A stretch of 64,000 bases of DNA from Frateuria aurantia DSM 6220 (lineage in GTDB: Bacteria; Pseudomonadota; Gammaproteobacteria; Xanthomonadales; Rhodanobacteraceae): contig NC_017033.1 in NCBI RefSeq assembly GCF_000242255.2, positions 930,001 to 994,000 on the forward strand, in the 5' to 3' direction. Below the pieces are notes generated by a model. The model was not told the DNA's origin, made no database searches, and saw only the letters and a program-made list of their open reading frames with translations. The translations under genes were made by a program, and so were the position numbers. Positions within the stretch are counted from its first letter, which is position 1. Every line of letters starts with the position of its first letter. Of the stretch, positions 19,801 to 30,649 are shown piece by piece.

Positions 19801-20701
19801 GCTTTCGGTGTACGAGGGCATTCCGCATCTGCTGGCGCCGGTGGTCACCGATATGAAGCTGGCCGCCAATGCCTTGGCCTGGTGTGTGGGCGAGATGGAA
19901 AACCGCTATCGGCTGATGTCCGAGCTGCGGGTACGCAATCTGGCCGGCTTCAACCATAAGGTGCGCGAGGCCCGCGAGGCCGGCAAACCCCTGTGGAACC
20001 CTTATCCCGCCCATCCCGAGGTGCCGGAGTATCTCGATACCCTGCCCATGATCGTGGTGGTGATCGACGAGCTGGCCGATCTGATGATGGTGGCCGGCAA
20101 GAAGATCGAAGAGCTGATCGCCCGCTTGGCCCAGAAGGCCCGTGCTGCCGGCATCCATCTGATCCTGGCCACCCAGCGACCCTCGGTGGATGTGATCACC
20201 GGTCTGATCAAGGCCAATATTCCGACCCGGGTGGCCTTCCAGGTGTCATCCAAGATCGACTCGCGCACCATTCTCGACCAGATGGGGGCCGAAAGCCTGC
20301 TGGGGCAGGGCGACATGTTGTTCATGCCGCCGGGAACCGGCTATCCCAATCGTGTACATGGGGCTTTTGTCGCCGACGAGGAAGTGCTGCGCGTGGTGGC
20401 CTTTCTCAAGCAGTTCGGCGAACCGGACTATATCGACGACATCCTGGCCGAGGAAGTCAGCGAAGCGCCGGCGGATGGAGCGGCCGATGCCGCCAATGCC
20501 GAGGCCGATCCGCTGTACGACGAGGCCGCCGAATTCGTGCTCAAGACCCGGCGTGCCTCGATCTCCTTTGTCCAGCGCCAGTTCCGCATCGGCTACAACC
20601 GTGCCGCGCGACTGGTCGAGGCGATGGAAGCCGCCGGCCTGGTCTCGTCGATGGGCCCCAACGGTCAACGCGAGGTGCTGGCCCCGGTGCGGGATGACTG
20701 A
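16883..20701 (+). CDS. FtsK/SpoIIIE DNA translocase, second copy (1272-aa long-linker form)
   Basis: A second, complete FtsK-type motor. The N-terminus has only three clear hydrophobic segments (about 8-31, 52-72, 95-116), not the usual four, followed by a very basic stretch (about 150-195). A linker of roughly 600 residues, rich in Ala, Pro, Val and Ser and with few aromatics, runs to about 790. The motor then matches the first copy closely: Walker A GTTGSGKS at 936-943, Walker [22 protein letters not shown], and a gamma winged helix with RASISFVQR near 1220. The start is TTG at 16883 or ATG at 16904. No catalytic residue looks lost, so it is probably functional. Its division of labour with FtsK1 is unknown. 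Confidence 0.9.
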   Translation: MNLPNSRMLIYVFGAFGLSTLWFLPLLWRLLKSLLHRDVEQLTAPHGPARFWSGALAVLLSSTALEGLLVWSVTRDPASGAAVTRWLGQGLSQHLGAGISMVLMLAILLVALPSYLGFSWQDMRRLAGQNPLDWVLAAGEAIRRGVVDLMDRVPGMGRGARRTVRKRASQRRQDKDARARQRGRKGKLPAKPSKAAPVAGVRASAEMAAPDLTPRPQVQSAEPMISQPWLTPRRDMAPRPSRGGDDVSWPGDTLSTVPARKESPAKAAPAAEAVSLAERPSRGEKGRRRMPQIPTEVRPADEVFRARGRAPDPIAAWLDKPLPERTALQPRHASTQRSRVAKSSSGQDPASLATGRAPVAPAAAGASERIYEEALQRFQSQSLDQSVARSAPSAEEGIPAPTPAMAEAVAGPAAVTTLASGVVRTASAEPAGILQSATRAAEAPAGAAAPPEPVSSAEAVPLDTAALPVSEPPVAATPVRPLPTIEATIAQRAGENLGVAAPVSSEVPPVADTSSDTDVAVGSSIASAASSAGITPVTGPGMVRETEAASMAGITVDALVPPSAAPSVAIPVPGLSAAASPYPEGKATTPPPTVAAPMGAIEPPFVIGGSTPVAADISRSMPADAVVEPPMDKSLVSAMPPAPDAAATMDLPPAMASFPVESEILSSVTVATVAVPAQIDAAGSASLVTAAASSLLAQDGVMPASALQLAAESVAMPVSTASTEAASPLHEAVAEPVGPRHEADSVIVDHDQLHQHDSGPTLDAEPGSQALLLPHPPIRKATAPLPPLDLLSEPPAETLAVDEEQLTETGALIEQRLREFKVPVSVVGAGAGPVITRFEVEPAVGVRGNQVVALMKDLARGLGRTSIRVVETIPGKTCMGLELPNEQRQMIALREILDSAEYRDSDSLLTLAMGKGITGEPVVADLAKAPHMLVAGTTGSGKSVAVNAMILSMLYKATPEQVRLIMIDPKMLELSVYEGIPHLLAPVVTDMKLAANALAWCVGEMENRYRLMSELRVRNLAGFNHKVREAREAGKPLWNPYPAHPEVPEYLDTLPMIVVVIDELADLMMVAGKKIEELIARLAQKARAAGIHLILATQRPSVDVITGLIKANIPTRVAFQVSSKIDSRTILDQMGAESLLGQGDMLFMPPGTGYPNRVHGAFVADEEVLRVVAFLKQFGEPDYIDDILAEEVSEAPADGAADAANAEADPLYDEAAEFVLKTRRASISFVQRQFRIGYNRAARLVEAMEAAGLVSSMGPNGQREVLAPVRDD

Positions 20702-21444
20702 GGTCGTGTTCCACGCCATGCCACCAGGGTTCCCGGCCGCAGCAGGCCGAGGCTGATCACGGTCCAGACCAGATCCTGCGGCGTACGCAGCGTCCGTGTC
20801 ATCAGGCCGTGCCGGCGCAGCTGCCTCGCGTAGAAGCCGAGGTGGCGAATGTCATGGATCATGATCTGGCCGTCCGCGGCCAGCACGCGCACGATTTCAT
20901 CCAGTGCCTGCCGGCGGTCTTCGGTCCGCGGCAGGTTGTGGATGGCCGCCGACGATACGACACGGCTGAAACAGCCGTCGGCGAAGGGCAGGTGACGCAT
21001 GTCGGCCGTATGGATAGCCATCAGGTCGGCCCATCCTTCAGCCTGTGCGCACAGCTGCAGCCGCTCTGGCGTATTGCTGCTGAGATCCTCCGCTGACCAG
21101 ATATCGACACCCGTCACGCGGCCCTGTGGCACGCGACGAGCGGCCTCTCGACTCAGCAGGCCTTGCCCGCAGCCTGCATCGAGCACCGTCTCGTCGCCGC
21201 GCCAGTCCAGCAGGTCCAGCCAGTGCCGGGCCAGTCGCCGCTTGCCGCGCGCGCTGTAGTGGATCATCCACAACGCACCCAGGCTGAAGCTGCAGGTCGG
21301 CCAGACCATGCCATGGATATGGACAGGCATCGCCGGCCATGGGTCCAGCAGGGCCAGCAGTCCGCACATGGCGGCCGCCAGCAGCAGGTTGCGTACCACG
21401 CCGGGTGCATCCAGACCATCAGGGAACAGGGAGCGGAGCATCAA
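20665..21444 (-). CDS. Class I SAM-dependent methyltransferase with N-terminal membrane segments
   Basis: A 259-residue protein with two hydrophobic segments (about 14-35 and 44-62) and then a Rossmann methyltransferase domain: motif [20 protein letters not shown] (acidic end of beta 2), and [15 protein letters not shown] (motif IV region). The membrane part and the methyltransferase class suggest a small or lipid-like substrate at the inner membrane (UbiE/Erg6-like), but the acceptor cannot be named. Its 3' end overlaps the 3' end of the second ftsK by 37 bp in convergent orientation. Confidence 0.8.
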   Translation of the reverse strand: MMLRSLFPDGLDAPGVVRNLLLAAAMCGLLALLDPWPAMPVHIHGMVWPTCSFSLGALWMIHYSARGKRRLARHWLDLLDWRGDETVLDAGCGQGLLSREAARRVPQGRVTGVDIWSAEDLSSNTPERLQLCAQAEGWADLMAIHTADMRHLPFADGCFSRVVSSAAIHNLPRTEDRRQALDEIVRVLAADGQIMIHDIRHLGFYARQLRRHGLMTRTLRTPQDLVWTVISLGLLRPGTLVAWRGTRPQSSRTGASTSR

Positions 21445-21506
21445 ATGATTCCTTTACGCCTGCCTGCAGTCTGACGGGCTCCCGGGATGGCCGGAAGTGA
21501 CAGCTG

Positions 21507-22250
21507 TCAGGGTGATGGCGTGACGGTCGGTATCGGCTGAAAATGCACCAGGGCCTGATCACTCCAGTGCTTGTCGTAGAGCGGGAGCTGATAGTCATGC
21601 CGATTGCGTCCGGCCTTGAAGGTGGCGCTGCGCCCATGCTCGCTGAGCGTCACCGACAGGATGGCGCGCGGCGAATACAGGTCCACCTGAATACGGGAGG
21701 AATGACACACGCCCCCGGCCATGGCGAAGGCGGCGTGCATCCACAGCGGGGCCGAGGACTTGCCGATGCTCCAGGAAACTTCGCACTCCAGCCGCAGGTT
21801 GCCAAGCCGGGTGTCCAGGGGATCATCGGCTGCATTGCGCACCAGGGGATGGATCTGCAGCGTGTCTGGTGGACGATTGGCCAGCAAGCGGGCATGCCGC
21901 AGTGCGGGGATGGGCGGAGCCAACTCAAAGGATTTGTGGTGATCCAGGGGTATATCCAGCTGTTGCTGGTCGCTGAGAAACTGCAGTCGCAGGTCAGGTG
22001 CCGTGTCATGCACCGAGTCGTCCGTCACAAAGCGGAGCTGCGCCGAAGGTGCCAGCGCGTGATGCCTCTCGAAGCTGCGCCGCCCCTCCTGCAGACGATC
22101 ATAGCTTGCGATCGGGTTTCCGGTCATGGCCTGTATCGTTACTGGCGACAGCGTCGTCGTGGCGGCGGCAGTTGCAGCCGCTTCCGGACATGGGATAACC
22201 AGTGCGGCGGCGAGCGGCAGAAAACAACGTGGTGACCAACGGGGGACCAT
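21507..22250 (-). CDS. Hypothetical exported protein
   Basis: I do not recognise this family. From the ATG at 22250 it has 247 residues: a positively charged start (MVPRWSPR), a hydrophobic core with Cys (about 9-32) and an Ala-rich cleavage region, so export to the periplasm is likely. The mature part is mostly beta-predicted and polar, with two Cys (in LECEVSW and GGVCHSS) that could form a disulfide. Codon choice matches the neighbours. It is divergent from sbcD across about 190 bp and encoded 62 bp downstream of the methyltransferase gene on the same strand. Confidence 0.6.
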   Translation of the reverse strand: MVPRWSPRCFLPLAAALVIPCPEAAATAAATTTLSPVTIQAMTGNPIASYDRLQEGRRSFERHHALAPSAQLRFVTDDSVHDTAPDLRLQFLSDQQQLDIPLDHHKSFELAPPIPALRHARLLANRPPDTLQIHPLVRNAADDPLDTRLGNLRLECEVSWSIGKSSAPLWMHAAFAMAGGVCHSSRIQVDLYSPRAILSVTLSEHGRSATFKAGRNRHDYQLPLYDKHWSDQALVHFQPIPTVTPSP

Positions 22251-22441
22251 GCATGCTCCGGCGGGATCAGTGGAAACGCTGGGATTGACCGCTGCTTCAG
22301 CGCTGAGCATCCGGCTTGCCGGTTTCGCGCCTGACGAGGCCTGTTTTCGAACATCGGACCCTGGCGGTCAATCCAAGTTCCCTGGTCTGGTGGGTACGCA
22401 GGCCTGGATTACAATCATGCTTTTGGACACGACCGGCGGCG

Positions 22442-23668
22442 ATGCGGATTCTGCATACTTCGGACTGGCATCTGGGCCAGCATTTCATGGGCAAGAGCCG
22501 GCAGGCCGAGCATCAGGCGCTGATCGACTGGATGCTGGGCCAAGTCCAGGCGCAGGGCATCGATGCGGTGCTGGTCGCCGGTGACATTTTCGATACCGGT
22601 ACTCCGCCCAGTTATGCACGCGAGCAGTACAGCCGGTTGGTGCTGGGTATGCACGCCTTGGGCGTGCCCTTGATTCTGCTGGCCGGCAATCATGATTCGG
22701 TGGCCACTTTGCAGGAGAGCGCCGGTCTGCTGCAGCCGCTGGGGGCGACGGTGATCGCCGCCAGCGGCCCGGCTGAGGAGCAGGTGCTGCTGCTGAACGA
22801 CCGTGAAGGCCGGCCGGGCTGTCTGTTGTGTGCGATCCCCTTTGTCCGTCCCCGCGAGGTGATGGTCAGCGAGGCCGGGCAGAGCGCCGAAGACAAGCGT
22901 CGTGGACTGCAGCAGGCGATCCAGGCCTATTATATGGAGGTTTACAAGGCTGCTGTTGCCAGACGCGATGCGATCGAGGTCGATACCGGCCAGCGTCTTC
23001 CCATCATTGGCAGCGGTCATCTGACCACGGTCGGGGCCAGCGCCACCGAGTCGGTGCGCGAGATCTACGTGGGCTCGCTGGAAGCCTTTCCGACGGCGGC
23101 CTTTCCGCCGCTGGACTATATCGCCTTGGGGCATATCCATCGGCCGCAGAAGGTCGGCGGGCTGGAACAGGTCCGCTATTGCGGTTCGCCTCTGCCGCTG
23201 AGTTTCGATGAGGCAGGGCAGACCAAGCAGATGCTGCGCGTGGATCTGGATGCGCAAGGCCTGCAGTCGGTGACGGCACTCGAGGTGCCGCGCTTCCAGG
23301 TGCTGCGCAGTCTGAGCGGCGATCTTGCAGGCCTGCCCGCCCAGCTGGCCGAGGCTGCTGCCGAGGGTAGCGAGGCACGGCCGGTCTGGCTGGAAATCAG
23401 CGTGGCCAGGGACGATTATCTGGCCGATCTGCCGGCGCGGATCCAGGCCATGGCTGAAGGCCTGCCGCTGGAGATCCTGCGGATTCGCCGCCAGCGCGGA
23501 CAGGCGGCCAGCGTGATGGCCGGTGAACTGGGCGAGACCCTGGATGCGCTGGGTCATGCCGAGGTCTTTGCCCGTCGACTGGATGGCGAGGAACTGCAGC
23601 CGGATCTGCGCGCCGAACTGGAAGCGCGCTATCGACGGATCGCGGCCGAGGTGGAGGGTGCCGCATGA
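22442..23668 (+). CDS. sbcD: SbcCD nuclease, exonuclease subunit SbcD
   Basis: SbcD is the Mre11-type Mn-dependent nuclease that, with SbcC, cleaves DNA hairpins and protein-blocked ends. The 408 residues carry the phosphoesterase motifs: D8-W-H10-L-G, AGD48-I-F-D, G-N83-H84-D, and further on HLTTVG and ALGHIH. The start at 22442 ([12 protein letters not shown]) is the family N-terminus; the open frame upstream is not family-like. The stop overlaps the sbcC start by 4 bp (ATGA). Confidence 0.97.
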   Translation: MRILHTSDWHLGQHFMGKSRQAEHQALIDWMLGQVQAQGIDAVLVAGDIFDTGTPPSYAREQYSRLVLGMHALGVPLILLAGNHDSVATLQESAGLLQPLGATVIAASGPAEEQVLLLNDREGRPGCLLCAIPFVRPREVMVSEAGQSAEDKRRGLQQAIQAYYMEVYKAAVARRDAIEVDTGQRLPIIGSGHLTTVGASATESVREIYVGSLEAFPTAAFPPLDYIALGHIHRPQKVGGLEQVRYCGSPLPLSFDEAGQTKQMLRVDLDAQGLQSVTALEVPRFQVLRSLSGDLAGLPAQLAEAAAEGSEARPVWLEISVARDDYLADLPARIQAMAEGLPLEILRIRRQRGQAASVMAGELGETLDALGHAEVFARRLDGEELQPDLRAELEARYRRIAAEVEGAA

Positions 23669-26600
23669 AGATACTCGGTCTGCGTCTGAAAAACCTCAAT
23701 GCCCTGAAAGGCGAGTGGCGTATCGATTTCACCCAGCCGCCTTTTGCCGATCAGGGCCTGTTCGCGATCACCGGCCCCACCGGTGCCGGCAAGTCCACCT
23801 TGCTGGATGCGATCTGTCTGGCGCTTTATCACCAGACGCCTAGGCTCAACACGGTGTCGAAAACCGACAACGAGATCATGACCCGGCATACCGCCGACTG
23901 TCTTGCCGAGGTGGAATTCGAGGTCAGAGGCGAGCGCTACCGTGCCTTCTGGAGTCAGCGACGCGCCCGCAACAAGATCGATGGCGCCTTGCAGGCGCCC
24001 GTGGTGGAACTGGCGCGGGGCGAGACCATTCTCAGCTCGCAGATCAAGGACAAACTCGAGCAGGTCCAGAGCATCAGCGGTCTGGACTTTGCCCGCTTCA
24101 CCCGCTCCATGCTGCTGGCCCAGGGCGGGTTTGCGGCCTTTCTCAATGCCAGCGCCAATGAGCGGGCCGAACTGCTGGAAGAACTGACCGGCACCGAGAT
24201 CTACGGCCTGATCTCAAAACAGGTCTATGAGCGCGCGCATCAGGCTGCCGAGGATGTATCCCGGCTGCAAGCCCATGCCGGTGGTGTCGAGCTGCTGGAC
24301 GAGACGGCGCTGGCCGAGCGCCGGCAGCGCCTCGCGGCCCTGGCCAAGCAGCTTGAGGACATCGGGCGCCAGCGTGAGCCGCTGCAGGCACAGCATCGCT
24401 GGCGGCTGGCGGAAGCCGCGGCCGCCAGCGATGTGACCGTGGCCGAGGCAGCGCTGGACCAGGCCCGGCATGATCTGGATGCCGCTGCCGAAGACATGGC
24501 GCGTCTGGCCCAGGCGGCACCGGCCCAGGCGTTGGGCGGCGAATACCGGGCCTGGCAGCAGGTCGTGCGCGAGCAGGTCGGGATCGAGCAGGCGGCGCAG
24601 CGTCTGCGCCAGGCACTGGCGGAGGCTGAGCAGGGCCGGCAGCAGGCGCGGGGGCAGGCTTGCCGGCAAAGCGGTAAGCTGCTGGCGGCACGCCAGCGCG
24701 ATGTGCAGGCATTGCAGCTGCGGCAGGGCGAATTGCGGCAATGGTGCGAGGCACATGCGGTCCGTGCCGAACTCAGGGAGCATATCGCCGGCTGGCAACC
24801 GCAGTTCGAGCAGCTGCAGCGACAGCGTCGGATGCTGGCGGCACTGCGTCAGCAGGGCGAGGCGGCCCAGGCCGAGCTGACCGTTCGTGGTGAGCGGCTG
24901 AAGCTGCAGCAACAGCAGCGGGACAGCTTGCAGGCCCAGAGCGGACCGCTGCAGCAGCAACTGGATGAGTGCCAGCGGCAACGCAAGTCGACGCTGGCGG
25001 GAGCCACGCCGGAGGAACTGGCCGCCAGCTGGCAGAACAGCAGTCAGCGGCTGTTGCGCTGGCAATTGCTGCAACGACTGGCCAGGGAACGGACCGAGCT
25101 GGATCAGCAACAGCAGAGCACGCAGGCGCAGCTGGAGCAGGCCGAAACCGGGCTGGCGGGGCTGCAGCCCCGCCAGCTGCGCCAGCAGATGGAACTGGAC
25201 ACCTTGCGCCAGCGTATCAGCGATCAGGAGACCTTGCTGAAACAGGCCGAACGCATCGCCAGCCTGGAAGCGCAGCGTGCACAATTGCAGGCCGGAGCGC
25301 CTTGTCCGTTGTGCGGAGCGCTGGAACATCCCTGGGCCGAGGCGCAGCCATGGCTGGATGAGAGTGCGACCCAGGCGCAGCTGGTCAGGCTGCAGGTGGA
25401 GGCCACCGAACTGGAGCAGCAGATGCGCCAGCAGGATCGGCAGCTCACCGAATGGCACCTGCGCATCGGGCAGTTGCAGCAGCAGAAGGCCGAGCTGGAA
25501 CGTCGACTGCAAGCCTGGCTGGAAGAGTGGAGGCCCGTCAGCGCCGAGCTGGGGCTGGGTGCGCCGGATGGAGCTGTCCCCGCGGTGCTGGAGGCCGGCG
25601 TGAAGGCCGGGCAGGTCGAGCAAGCGGGGTTGCAGCAGCGCCTGGACGCGTTGGGGCGGTTGCGGGCAGAGATCGAGGCGCTGCAATCACGGCAGTCGGA
25701 GCAGGCCAGGGCCCTGGAGCTGCTGGAGCTGGGCCGCCATGAGGAAGCCGAACAGCGTAGTCGTGAGCAACTGGAGGATCTGCGCCAGCGCTTTGCCCAG
25801 GAACGCCAGGAGCTGGAGCAGCTGACACGCCAGTTGCATGCCTCCATCTGTGCGGCGGGCTGGCCTATCGAGGTCTTGCCTGAGGACGCCTCGGCCTGGC
25901 TGGCCGAACGGCGGACTGAAGCCGTGCAGTGGCAGCAGGTCCGGGAGCAGCTGCAGACGCTGGAAACGGATCTTCGTCGCGAGCAGCTGGCGCTGGAGCA
26001 GGCCGAACGTGACTGGCTTGCCTGGGGAGAGCCGCTGGACATGGAGGCGATGCCGCTGCCTGAGGCTGGCGGGCTTTCGGTGGAGGTCCTGCAGCAGGAA
26101 CTGGAACAGGCACTCGCTGAACTGGGCAGGCAATCCGAACACTTGACTGCCCTGCAAGGCCGGCAGGTGGAGCTGGAGGCATCGCAGCGCCGACATGCCG
26201 AATTGCGCGATGAAGCCGATGCCAGCTGGCGGGCGGCACTGGCCGGAACACCCTATGCCGATACCCAGGCCTTTCTGCAGGCGCTGCTGCCGGACGACGT
26301 CTGGCAGCAGCTGTCGGCACGCAGGCAGGGGCTGGATCGGGGCTTGCAGCAGGCGGAGGCGGTGCTGGCCGCGGCCGGTGGCAAGCTGGCAAGCCTGCAG
26401 GCAGAGGCTTTGAGCGATCAGAGCGCCGAGAGCTTGTGGCAACGACTGGAGGCCTTGCGGCAGCAGGGCGAGCAGGCTCATGCCGAAGGCGGCGAGCTGC
26501 GTGGCCAGCTGGCTGAAGATAGCCGCCGGCGGGTCGGGCTGCAGGACTTGCTGGGGCAGATCGAGACCCAGCGCCATGAAGCCGATCTGTGGGAGCGGTT

Positions 26601-27099
26601 GAATGCCCTGATCGGCTCGGCCAAGGGCGACAAATACCGAAAGTTTGCCCAGGGCCTGACCCTGGACCATCTGCTGGCGCTGGCCAACCGCCAGCTGGAA
26701 CGGCTGCATGCGCGCTATCTGCTCAGGCGGCGTGATCGCGGTGAGCTGGAGCTGGAAATCATCGACAGCTGGCAGGGCGATGCGGCCCGCGATACGCGTA
26801 CCTTGTCGGGCGGCGAGAGTTTTCTGGTCAGTCTGGCGTTGGCGCTGGCCTTGTCCGATCTGGTCAGTCACAAGACATCGATCGATTCGCTGTTTCTGGA
26901 CGAGGGCTTCGGAACCCTGGATGCCGATACCCTGGAAGTCGCCCTGGATGCACTCGACGCCTTGCATGCCAGCGGCAAGATGATCGGCGTGATCAGCCAT
27001 GTCGAGGCGCTGAAGGAACGCATTCCGACCCAAATCCGGATCGACAAGGGCGGCGGCATCGGCCATTCCCGACTGAGTCTGCACGGTTCCGGGTTGTAA
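23665..27099 (+). CDS. sbcC: SbcCD nuclease, ATPase subunit SbcC
   Basis: SbcC is the Rad50-like SMC ATPase of the SbcCD complex. The 1144 residues comprise an N-terminal ATPase lobe with Walker [10 protein letters not shown] (37-45), two very long Gln/Leu/Glu-rich coiled coils (about 190-540 and 560-960), a zinc hook C547-P-L-C550 at the apex, and a C-terminal lobe with signature LSGGES (1047-1052) and Walker [11 protein letters not shown] (D1079, E1080). Length is slightly above the E. coli protein. Start and stop are unambiguous because of the ATGA overlap with sbcD. Confidence 0.97.
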   Translation: MKILGLRLKNLNALKGEWRIDFTQPPFADQGLFAITGPTGAGKSTLLDAICLALYHQTPRLNTVSKTDNEIMTRHTADCLAEVEFEVRGERYRAFWSQRRARNKIDGALQAPVVELARGETILSSQIKDKLEQVQSISGLDFARFTRSMLLAQGGFAAFLNASANERAELLEELTGTEIYGLISKQVYERAHQAAEDVSRLQAHAGGVELLDETALAERRQRLAALAKQLEDIGRQREPLQAQHRWRLAEAAAASDVTVAEAALDQARHDLDAAAEDMARLAQAAPAQALGGEYRAWQQVVREQVGIEQAAQRLRQALAEAEQGRQQARGQACRQSGKLLAARQRDVQALQLRQGELRQWCEAHAVRAELREHIAGWQPQFEQLQRQRRMLAALRQQGEAAQAELTVRGERLKLQQQQRDSLQAQSGPLQQQLDECQRQRKSTLAGATPEELAASWQNSSQRLLRWQLLQRLARERTELDQQQQSTQAQLEQAETGLAGLQPRQLRQQMELDTLRQRISDQETLLKQAERIASLEAQRAQLQAGAPCPLCGALEHPWAEAQPWLDESATQAQLVRLQVEATELEQQMRQQDRQLTEWHLRIGQLQQQKAELERRLQAWLEEWRPVSAELGLGAPDGAVPAVLEAGVKAGQVEQAGLQQRLDALGRLRAEIEALQSRQSEQARALELLELGRHEEAEQRSREQLEDLRQRFAQERQELEQLTRQLHASICAAGWPIEVLPEDASAWLAERRTEAVQWQQVREQLQTLETDLRREQLALEQAERDWLAWGEPLDMEAMPLPEAGGLSVEVLQQELEQALAELGRQSEHLTALQGRQVELEASQRRHAELRDEADASWRAALAGTPYADTQAFLQALLPDDVWQQLSARRQGLDRGLQQAEAVLAAAGGKLASLQAEALSDQSAESLWQRLEALRQQGEQAHAEGGELRGQLAEDSRRRVGLQDLLGQIETQRHEADLWERLNALIGSAKGDKYRKFAQGLTLDHLLALANRQLERLHARYLLRRRDRGELELEIIDSWQGDAARDTRTLSGGESFLVSLALALALSDLVSHKTSIDSLFLDEGFGTLDADTLEVALDALDALHASGKMIGVISHVEALKERIPTQIRIDKGGGIGHSRLSLHGSGL

Positions 27100-27126
27100 G
27101 CGGCCGCGCTTGATGGGGGAGGCATG

Positions 27127-27158
27127 AAAAGGCCCGGTGACCTTGTGGTCACCGGGCC
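27127..27158 (-). terminator. Intrinsic terminator of gcd
   Basis: GGCCCGGTGACC (27131-27142), a TTGT loop and GGTCACCGGGCC (27147-27158) form a perfect 12-bp stem. On the minus strand the stem is followed by TTTT, so it terminates gcd. It also sits 31 bp after the sbcC stop and may help end that transcript. Confidence 0.75.
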
Positions 27159-27179
27159 CGGATCTGCGGGCGGCACTGC

Positions 27180-29618
27180 TTACCTGGCGCTGTCGTCCGG
27201 CAGGGCATAGGCCATGATGTAATCACCCGAACGGGTACCCAGGCCGCCATGGCCGCCGGCGGCGATCAGCACGTACTGCTTGCCGTCGACCTCATAGCTC
27301 ATCGGTGTCGCCTGGCCGCCGGCGGGCAGGCGGGTCTTCCAGACCTCCTTGCCGTCCTTCAGCGAGAACGCACGCAGGTAGTCATCGGCGGTGGCACCCA
27401 TGAAGATCAGACCGCTCCTGGTGACGATATTGCCGCCGATGTTGTACATGCCGGTGTTCAGCGGCAGATTGTTGTGGGTACGGAACGGGCCCGTATCACG
27501 GGTCGTGCCCACCGGGTGCTGCCAGACGATCTTCTTGCTGACAAGATCGATCGCCGTCAGCGTGCCCCAGACCGGACCCTTGCAGGGAATCTGCAACGGG
27601 TTCAACCAGGGGCCGGTGTAGGCCACATAAGGCGTGCCGTAATCCGGGGAGATCGACAAGGCATCCCCCTTGGCCGCTGGCTTGTTGCCCTTGCCATCCC
27701 ATTTCGGGAGTACCCCGGAGGCTTCAACGGCCTGGCGGTGCTCAAGCCGGATCCGGAAGGGCAGATAGCTGGCATTGGCGATCAGCAGCTTGCGAACCGG
27801 ATCGATGGTAGCGCCTTGCCAGTCGACCACGCCATAGAAGGCCGGGTAGACGATGGTGTCCTTTCCGACATGTGGCGGCGTGAACTGGCCTTCGTAGGCC
27901 GACTGACGGTACTGGATGCGGCAGCTCAGCTGATCCAGCATGGTGGCGCCCCACATATCCGATTCCTTCAGATCGGGCGGCGTCAATGAAGGAAGGCCTA
28001 CTGCATAGGGTTGGGTCGGGGAAACCCAGTCACCGGCGGCGACACCCTGAGTCGGCACCTTCTTTTCCTCCACCGGATAACCGGGGACCGGCTTGCCGGT
28101 GCGGCGGTCCAGCACGAAGAACTCGCCACGCTTGGTGCTCTGGACCAGGGCCGGCACGTTCTGTCCGCTGCTGTCCGGCAGATCGACCAGGGACGGGCCG
28201 GCCGGAATATCCATGTCCCACAGATCATGGTGCACGGTCTGGAAGGTCCAGCGACGGGCGCCGGTCTCGATGTCCAGGGCAATGGTGGCGCTGGAAGTGG
28301 CTTCGTCGAAGGGGCGGCGGCTGCCACCCCAGTTGTCGGGCGGAGCATTGCCGGTCGGGATATAGAGCATGCCAAGCTTTGGATCGGCCGTATAGACGCC
28401 CCATGCATTGGGCGTGTCGCGGGTCAGCTCCTGGCCGGGTCCGGGCAGCCAGTTCTCCGGGGTATGGCCGGCATCCCAGGCCCAGACCATCTTGCCGGTG
28501 ATGGCATCGTAGCCGCGGACCGCGCCGGAGGGCTCGAAATTGGCCTGGTTGTCGAAGACCCATCCGCCCAGCACGATGCGATTGTTGACCACCAGCGGCG
28601 GCGAAGTGACGAAGTGGAAGCCCAGTGGCACATTGCCCATGTGGTCGGTCAGCCACACCGAGCCATGGTCGCCGAAATCGTCGCAAGGTTTGCCGTCATC
28701 GGCATTGACGGCGACGATGCGCACGTCTGCCACTGGCGAGATGATGCGACGCGGGCAGCTGGTCCGGGTTCCGGCCGGCGCTTCGTAGTACGACACGCCA
28801 CGGCAGGCCAGATAGACGTTGGCCGCGAGATTGTCCTTGTTTGGCTTGGGGTCGTACTTCCATTTGACCTTGCCGGTCTTGGCGTCGAGCGCCATCACCC
28901 AGTTGTGGGGGGTGCACATGTACAAGGTATCGCCGACTTTGATCGGCGTGACTTCCAGATTGAATTCGTGTCCCTGATCGGGGCCGGCGACCACGGCTTC
29001 GCCGGCCTGGGCGGTATCGCCGGTCCGGGTCTGCCAGGCCAGCTTGAGTCGCGAGATGTTGGCCGGAGTGATCTGGCTCAGTGGACTGTAGCGATCACCA
29101 TGGGCCGTGCGTCCGTAGAACCTCCAGTCGCCGTCGGCCACCGAGTGATCAGCCTGGCCATCGGCGCGGGCGGCCAGATCGGCCTGACCGCTGACACCAT
29201 AGGGATGCGCGGCCGCGATGGCGGCGGCCATCACCACTGCGGCAGCGCTGGCACCCAGGGCGAGGCTCGCTGCCCGGGCGCGGCCTTCCAGCTTGCGGCG
29301 AACCGGTGGCAGGATGAGCCACAGGCCCAGTACCAGCGGCATCAGCAGGCGTGGTTCAAGCGACCAGATATCGGCACCGACTTCATGCCAGGACCAGCCC
29401 AGAGTCAGCAGCAGATAGGCCGCATAAAGCCAGATCGCGGCCAGCTTGCGGCGCCACAAAAGGGTGGCGCATGCGATAAAGCCCAGACCTGCCAGCAGGT
29501 AGTACCAGGAGCCGCCCAGTCCGGCCAGCCAGCCGCCGCCGCCGACCAGAAACAGTCCGATCAAGACAAAGACCAGACTGGTGATCACCGGCTTGCGCCG
29601 GGATGTTGCTGCATTCAT
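27180..29618 (-). CDS. gcd: Membrane-bound PQQ-dependent glucose dehydrogenase
   Basis: Gcd oxidises aldoses to aldonolactones on the periplasmic side and passes electrons to ubiquinone. The 812 residues begin with five hydrophobic segments (about 8-150) that anchor and hold quinone, then an eight-bladed PQQ propeller. Sequence along the propeller is very close to E. coli Gcd: GDWRFYGRTAHGDRYSPL, HHDLWDMDIPAGPSL (D468 and D470, the region of the catalytic Asp466), DMWGATMLDQLSCR, GGQATPMSYEVDGKQYV and GDYIMAYALPDD at the end. The start at 29618 has AGGTG upstream. No pqq genes are in the window, so cofactor must come from elsewhere. It is divergent from a LysR regulator. Confidence 0.95.
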   Translation of the reverse strand: MNAATSRRKPVITSLVFVLIGLFLVGGGGWLAGLGGSWYYLLAGLGFIACATLLWRRKLAAIWLYAAYLLLTLGWSWHEVGADIWSLEPRLLMPLVLGLWLILPPVRRKLEGRARAASLALGASAAAVVMAAAIAAAHPYGVSGQADLAARADGQADHSVADGDWRFYGRTAHGDRYSPLSQITPANISRLKLAWQTRTGDTAQAGEAVVAGPDQGHEFNLEVTPIKVGDTLYMCTPHNWVMALDAKTGKVKWKYDPKPNKDNLAANVYLACRGVSYYEAPAGTRTSCPRRIISPVADVRIVAVNADDGKPCDDFGDHGSVWLTDHMGNVPLGFHFVTSPPLVVNNRIVLGGWVFDNQANFEPSGAVRGYDAITGKMVWAWDAGHTPENWLPGPGQELTRDTPNAWGVYTADPKLGMLYIPTGNAPPDNWGGSRRPFDEATSSATIALDIETGARRWTFQTVHHDLWDMDIPAGPSLVDLPDSSGQNVPALVQSTKRGEFFVLDRRTGKPVPGYPVEEKKVPTQGVAAGDWVSPTQPYAVGLPSLTPPDLKESDMWGATMLDQLSCRIQYRQSAYEGQFTPPHVGKDTIVYPAFYGVVDWQGATIDPVRKLLIANASYLPFRIRLEHRQAVEASGVLPKWDGKGNKPAAKGDALSISPDYGTPYVAYTGPWLNPLQIPCKGPVWGTLTAIDLVSKKIVWQHPVGTTRDTGPFRTHNNLPLNTGMYNIGGNIVTRSGLIFMGATADDYLRAFSLKDGKEVWKTRLPAGGQATPMSYEVDGKQYVLIAAGGHGGLGTRSGDYIMAYALPDDSAR

Positions 29619-29645
29619 GTCATCGCACCTCGCGGTTGATTCAAA

Positions 29646-29684
29646 CGCAGCATGTTGCGACCAATAGTCACGGGTGTCTAATAT
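29646..29684 (+). promoter_or_regulatory. Candidate promoter and inverted repeat between gcd and lysR
   Basis: TTGCGA (29655-29660), an 18-bp spacer and TAATAT (29679-29684) form a plausible sigma-70 promoter for the LysR gene, with transcription starting near 29691. An inverted repeat CGCA-N6-TGCG (29646-29659) overlaps the -35 box, a position suited to regulator binding. The element is weak evidence alone; LysR sites are degenerate. Confidence 0.4.
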
Positions 29685-29691
29685 ATTGTTC

Positions 29692-30603
29692 ATGCATAAG
29701 CCACATAAAAATTATATGGTTCTGCGGTACTTGCGCTATTTCATGGCGGCTGCGGAACATTTGAACCTGACCCGAGCCGCCGCTGATCTGGGTATTGCCC
29801 AGCCGCCTTTCAGCCAGCAATTGCGCAAGCTGGAAGAGCTGCTGGGTGTCGCCTTGTTCGAGCGCCTGCCGCGCGGTCTGAAACTGACTTCGGCCGGCGA
29901 AGCTTTCGGGGCCGATATCCACAAGATGATGGAGCTGGTGGATCGAGCCAGTACTCGTGCCCGTCATGCTGGGCAAGGCCTGCATGGGACGATCAATGTC
30001 GGCTTCTGTCATTCGACGGTATTTCTGCGGCCGCTGGCCGAGATGATCCGGCACTACCGCAATGCCTGGCCGGGGGTCGAGCTGGATCCTTCGGAAGCGG
30101 GGACGCCGGAGCTGGTTTCGCAGGTCCGAAATGGCCGTCTGGATGCAGCGGTGATCCGTCTTCCTTACGGAGATCTGCAGGGGCTGCAAGTGCATCCGAT
30201 CCTGTCCGAGCCGATGCTGATTGCCTCGCTGCCGGACGGCCGCGAGGCCACAGCTCCCAGGGATACCCTGGCGCGGCTGGCCGATCAGCCGCTGATCCTG
30301 TTTTCCCGCAGCGCCGGTCCGGATCTGCATGACAGTCTGGTCGAGGCCTGCCGCATCAGCGGCTTCGAGCCGCAGCTGACCCAGTCCTCATCGCATATCG
30401 CCTCGGCCCTGAATCTCGTGGCCGGCGGCTTTGGCTGGGCCATCGTGCCTGAATCGATTGCCGATTTGCATCGTGGGCTGATCGATTACCAGCCTCTGCG
30501 GCAGCCGCCACTGCAGACCACGGTGGCCCTGATTCACGAAGAGGGTGCCCCCCCCGCCGTGGGGAATCTGGCCCGGGCCATCGAACAGGGCTCTCGCGGC
30601 TGA
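29692..30603 (+). CDS. LysR-family transcriptional regulator (CatM/BenM-like group)
   Basis: A 303-residue LysR protein. The N-terminal winged helix (LRYLRYFMAAAEHLNLTRAA, IAQPPFSQQLRKLEE, FERLPRGLKLTSAG) is complete, followed by a linker helix and the two-lobe effector domain (from about 95, INVGFCHSTVFLRPL). The ATG at 29716 (MVLRYLRYF) is the usual LysR N-terminus and agrees better with the predicted transcription start; the ATG at 29692 adds eight residues. It is divergent from gcd, so it may control glucose oxidation, but the effector domain resembles aromatic-pathway regulators and the target is unproven. Confidence 0.88.
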   Translation: MHKPHKNYMVLRYLRYFMAAAEHLNLTRAAADLGIAQPPFSQQLRKLEELLGVALFERLPRGLKLTSAGEAFGADIHKMMELVDRASTRARHAGQGLHGTINVGFCHSTVFLRPLAEMIRHYRNAWPGVELDPSEAGTPELVSQVRNGRLDAAVIRLPYGDLQGLQVHPILSEPMLIASLPDGREATAPRDTLARLADQPLILFSRSAGPDLHDSLVEACRISGFEPQLTQSSSHIASALNLVAGGFGWAIVPESIADLHRGLIDYQPLRQPPLQTTVALIHEEGAPPAVGNLARAIEQGSRG

Positions 30604-30649
30604 ATCCGGGCCACCGGTCCGCGCCACGGGCCCTGATCACGGTGTTGTT

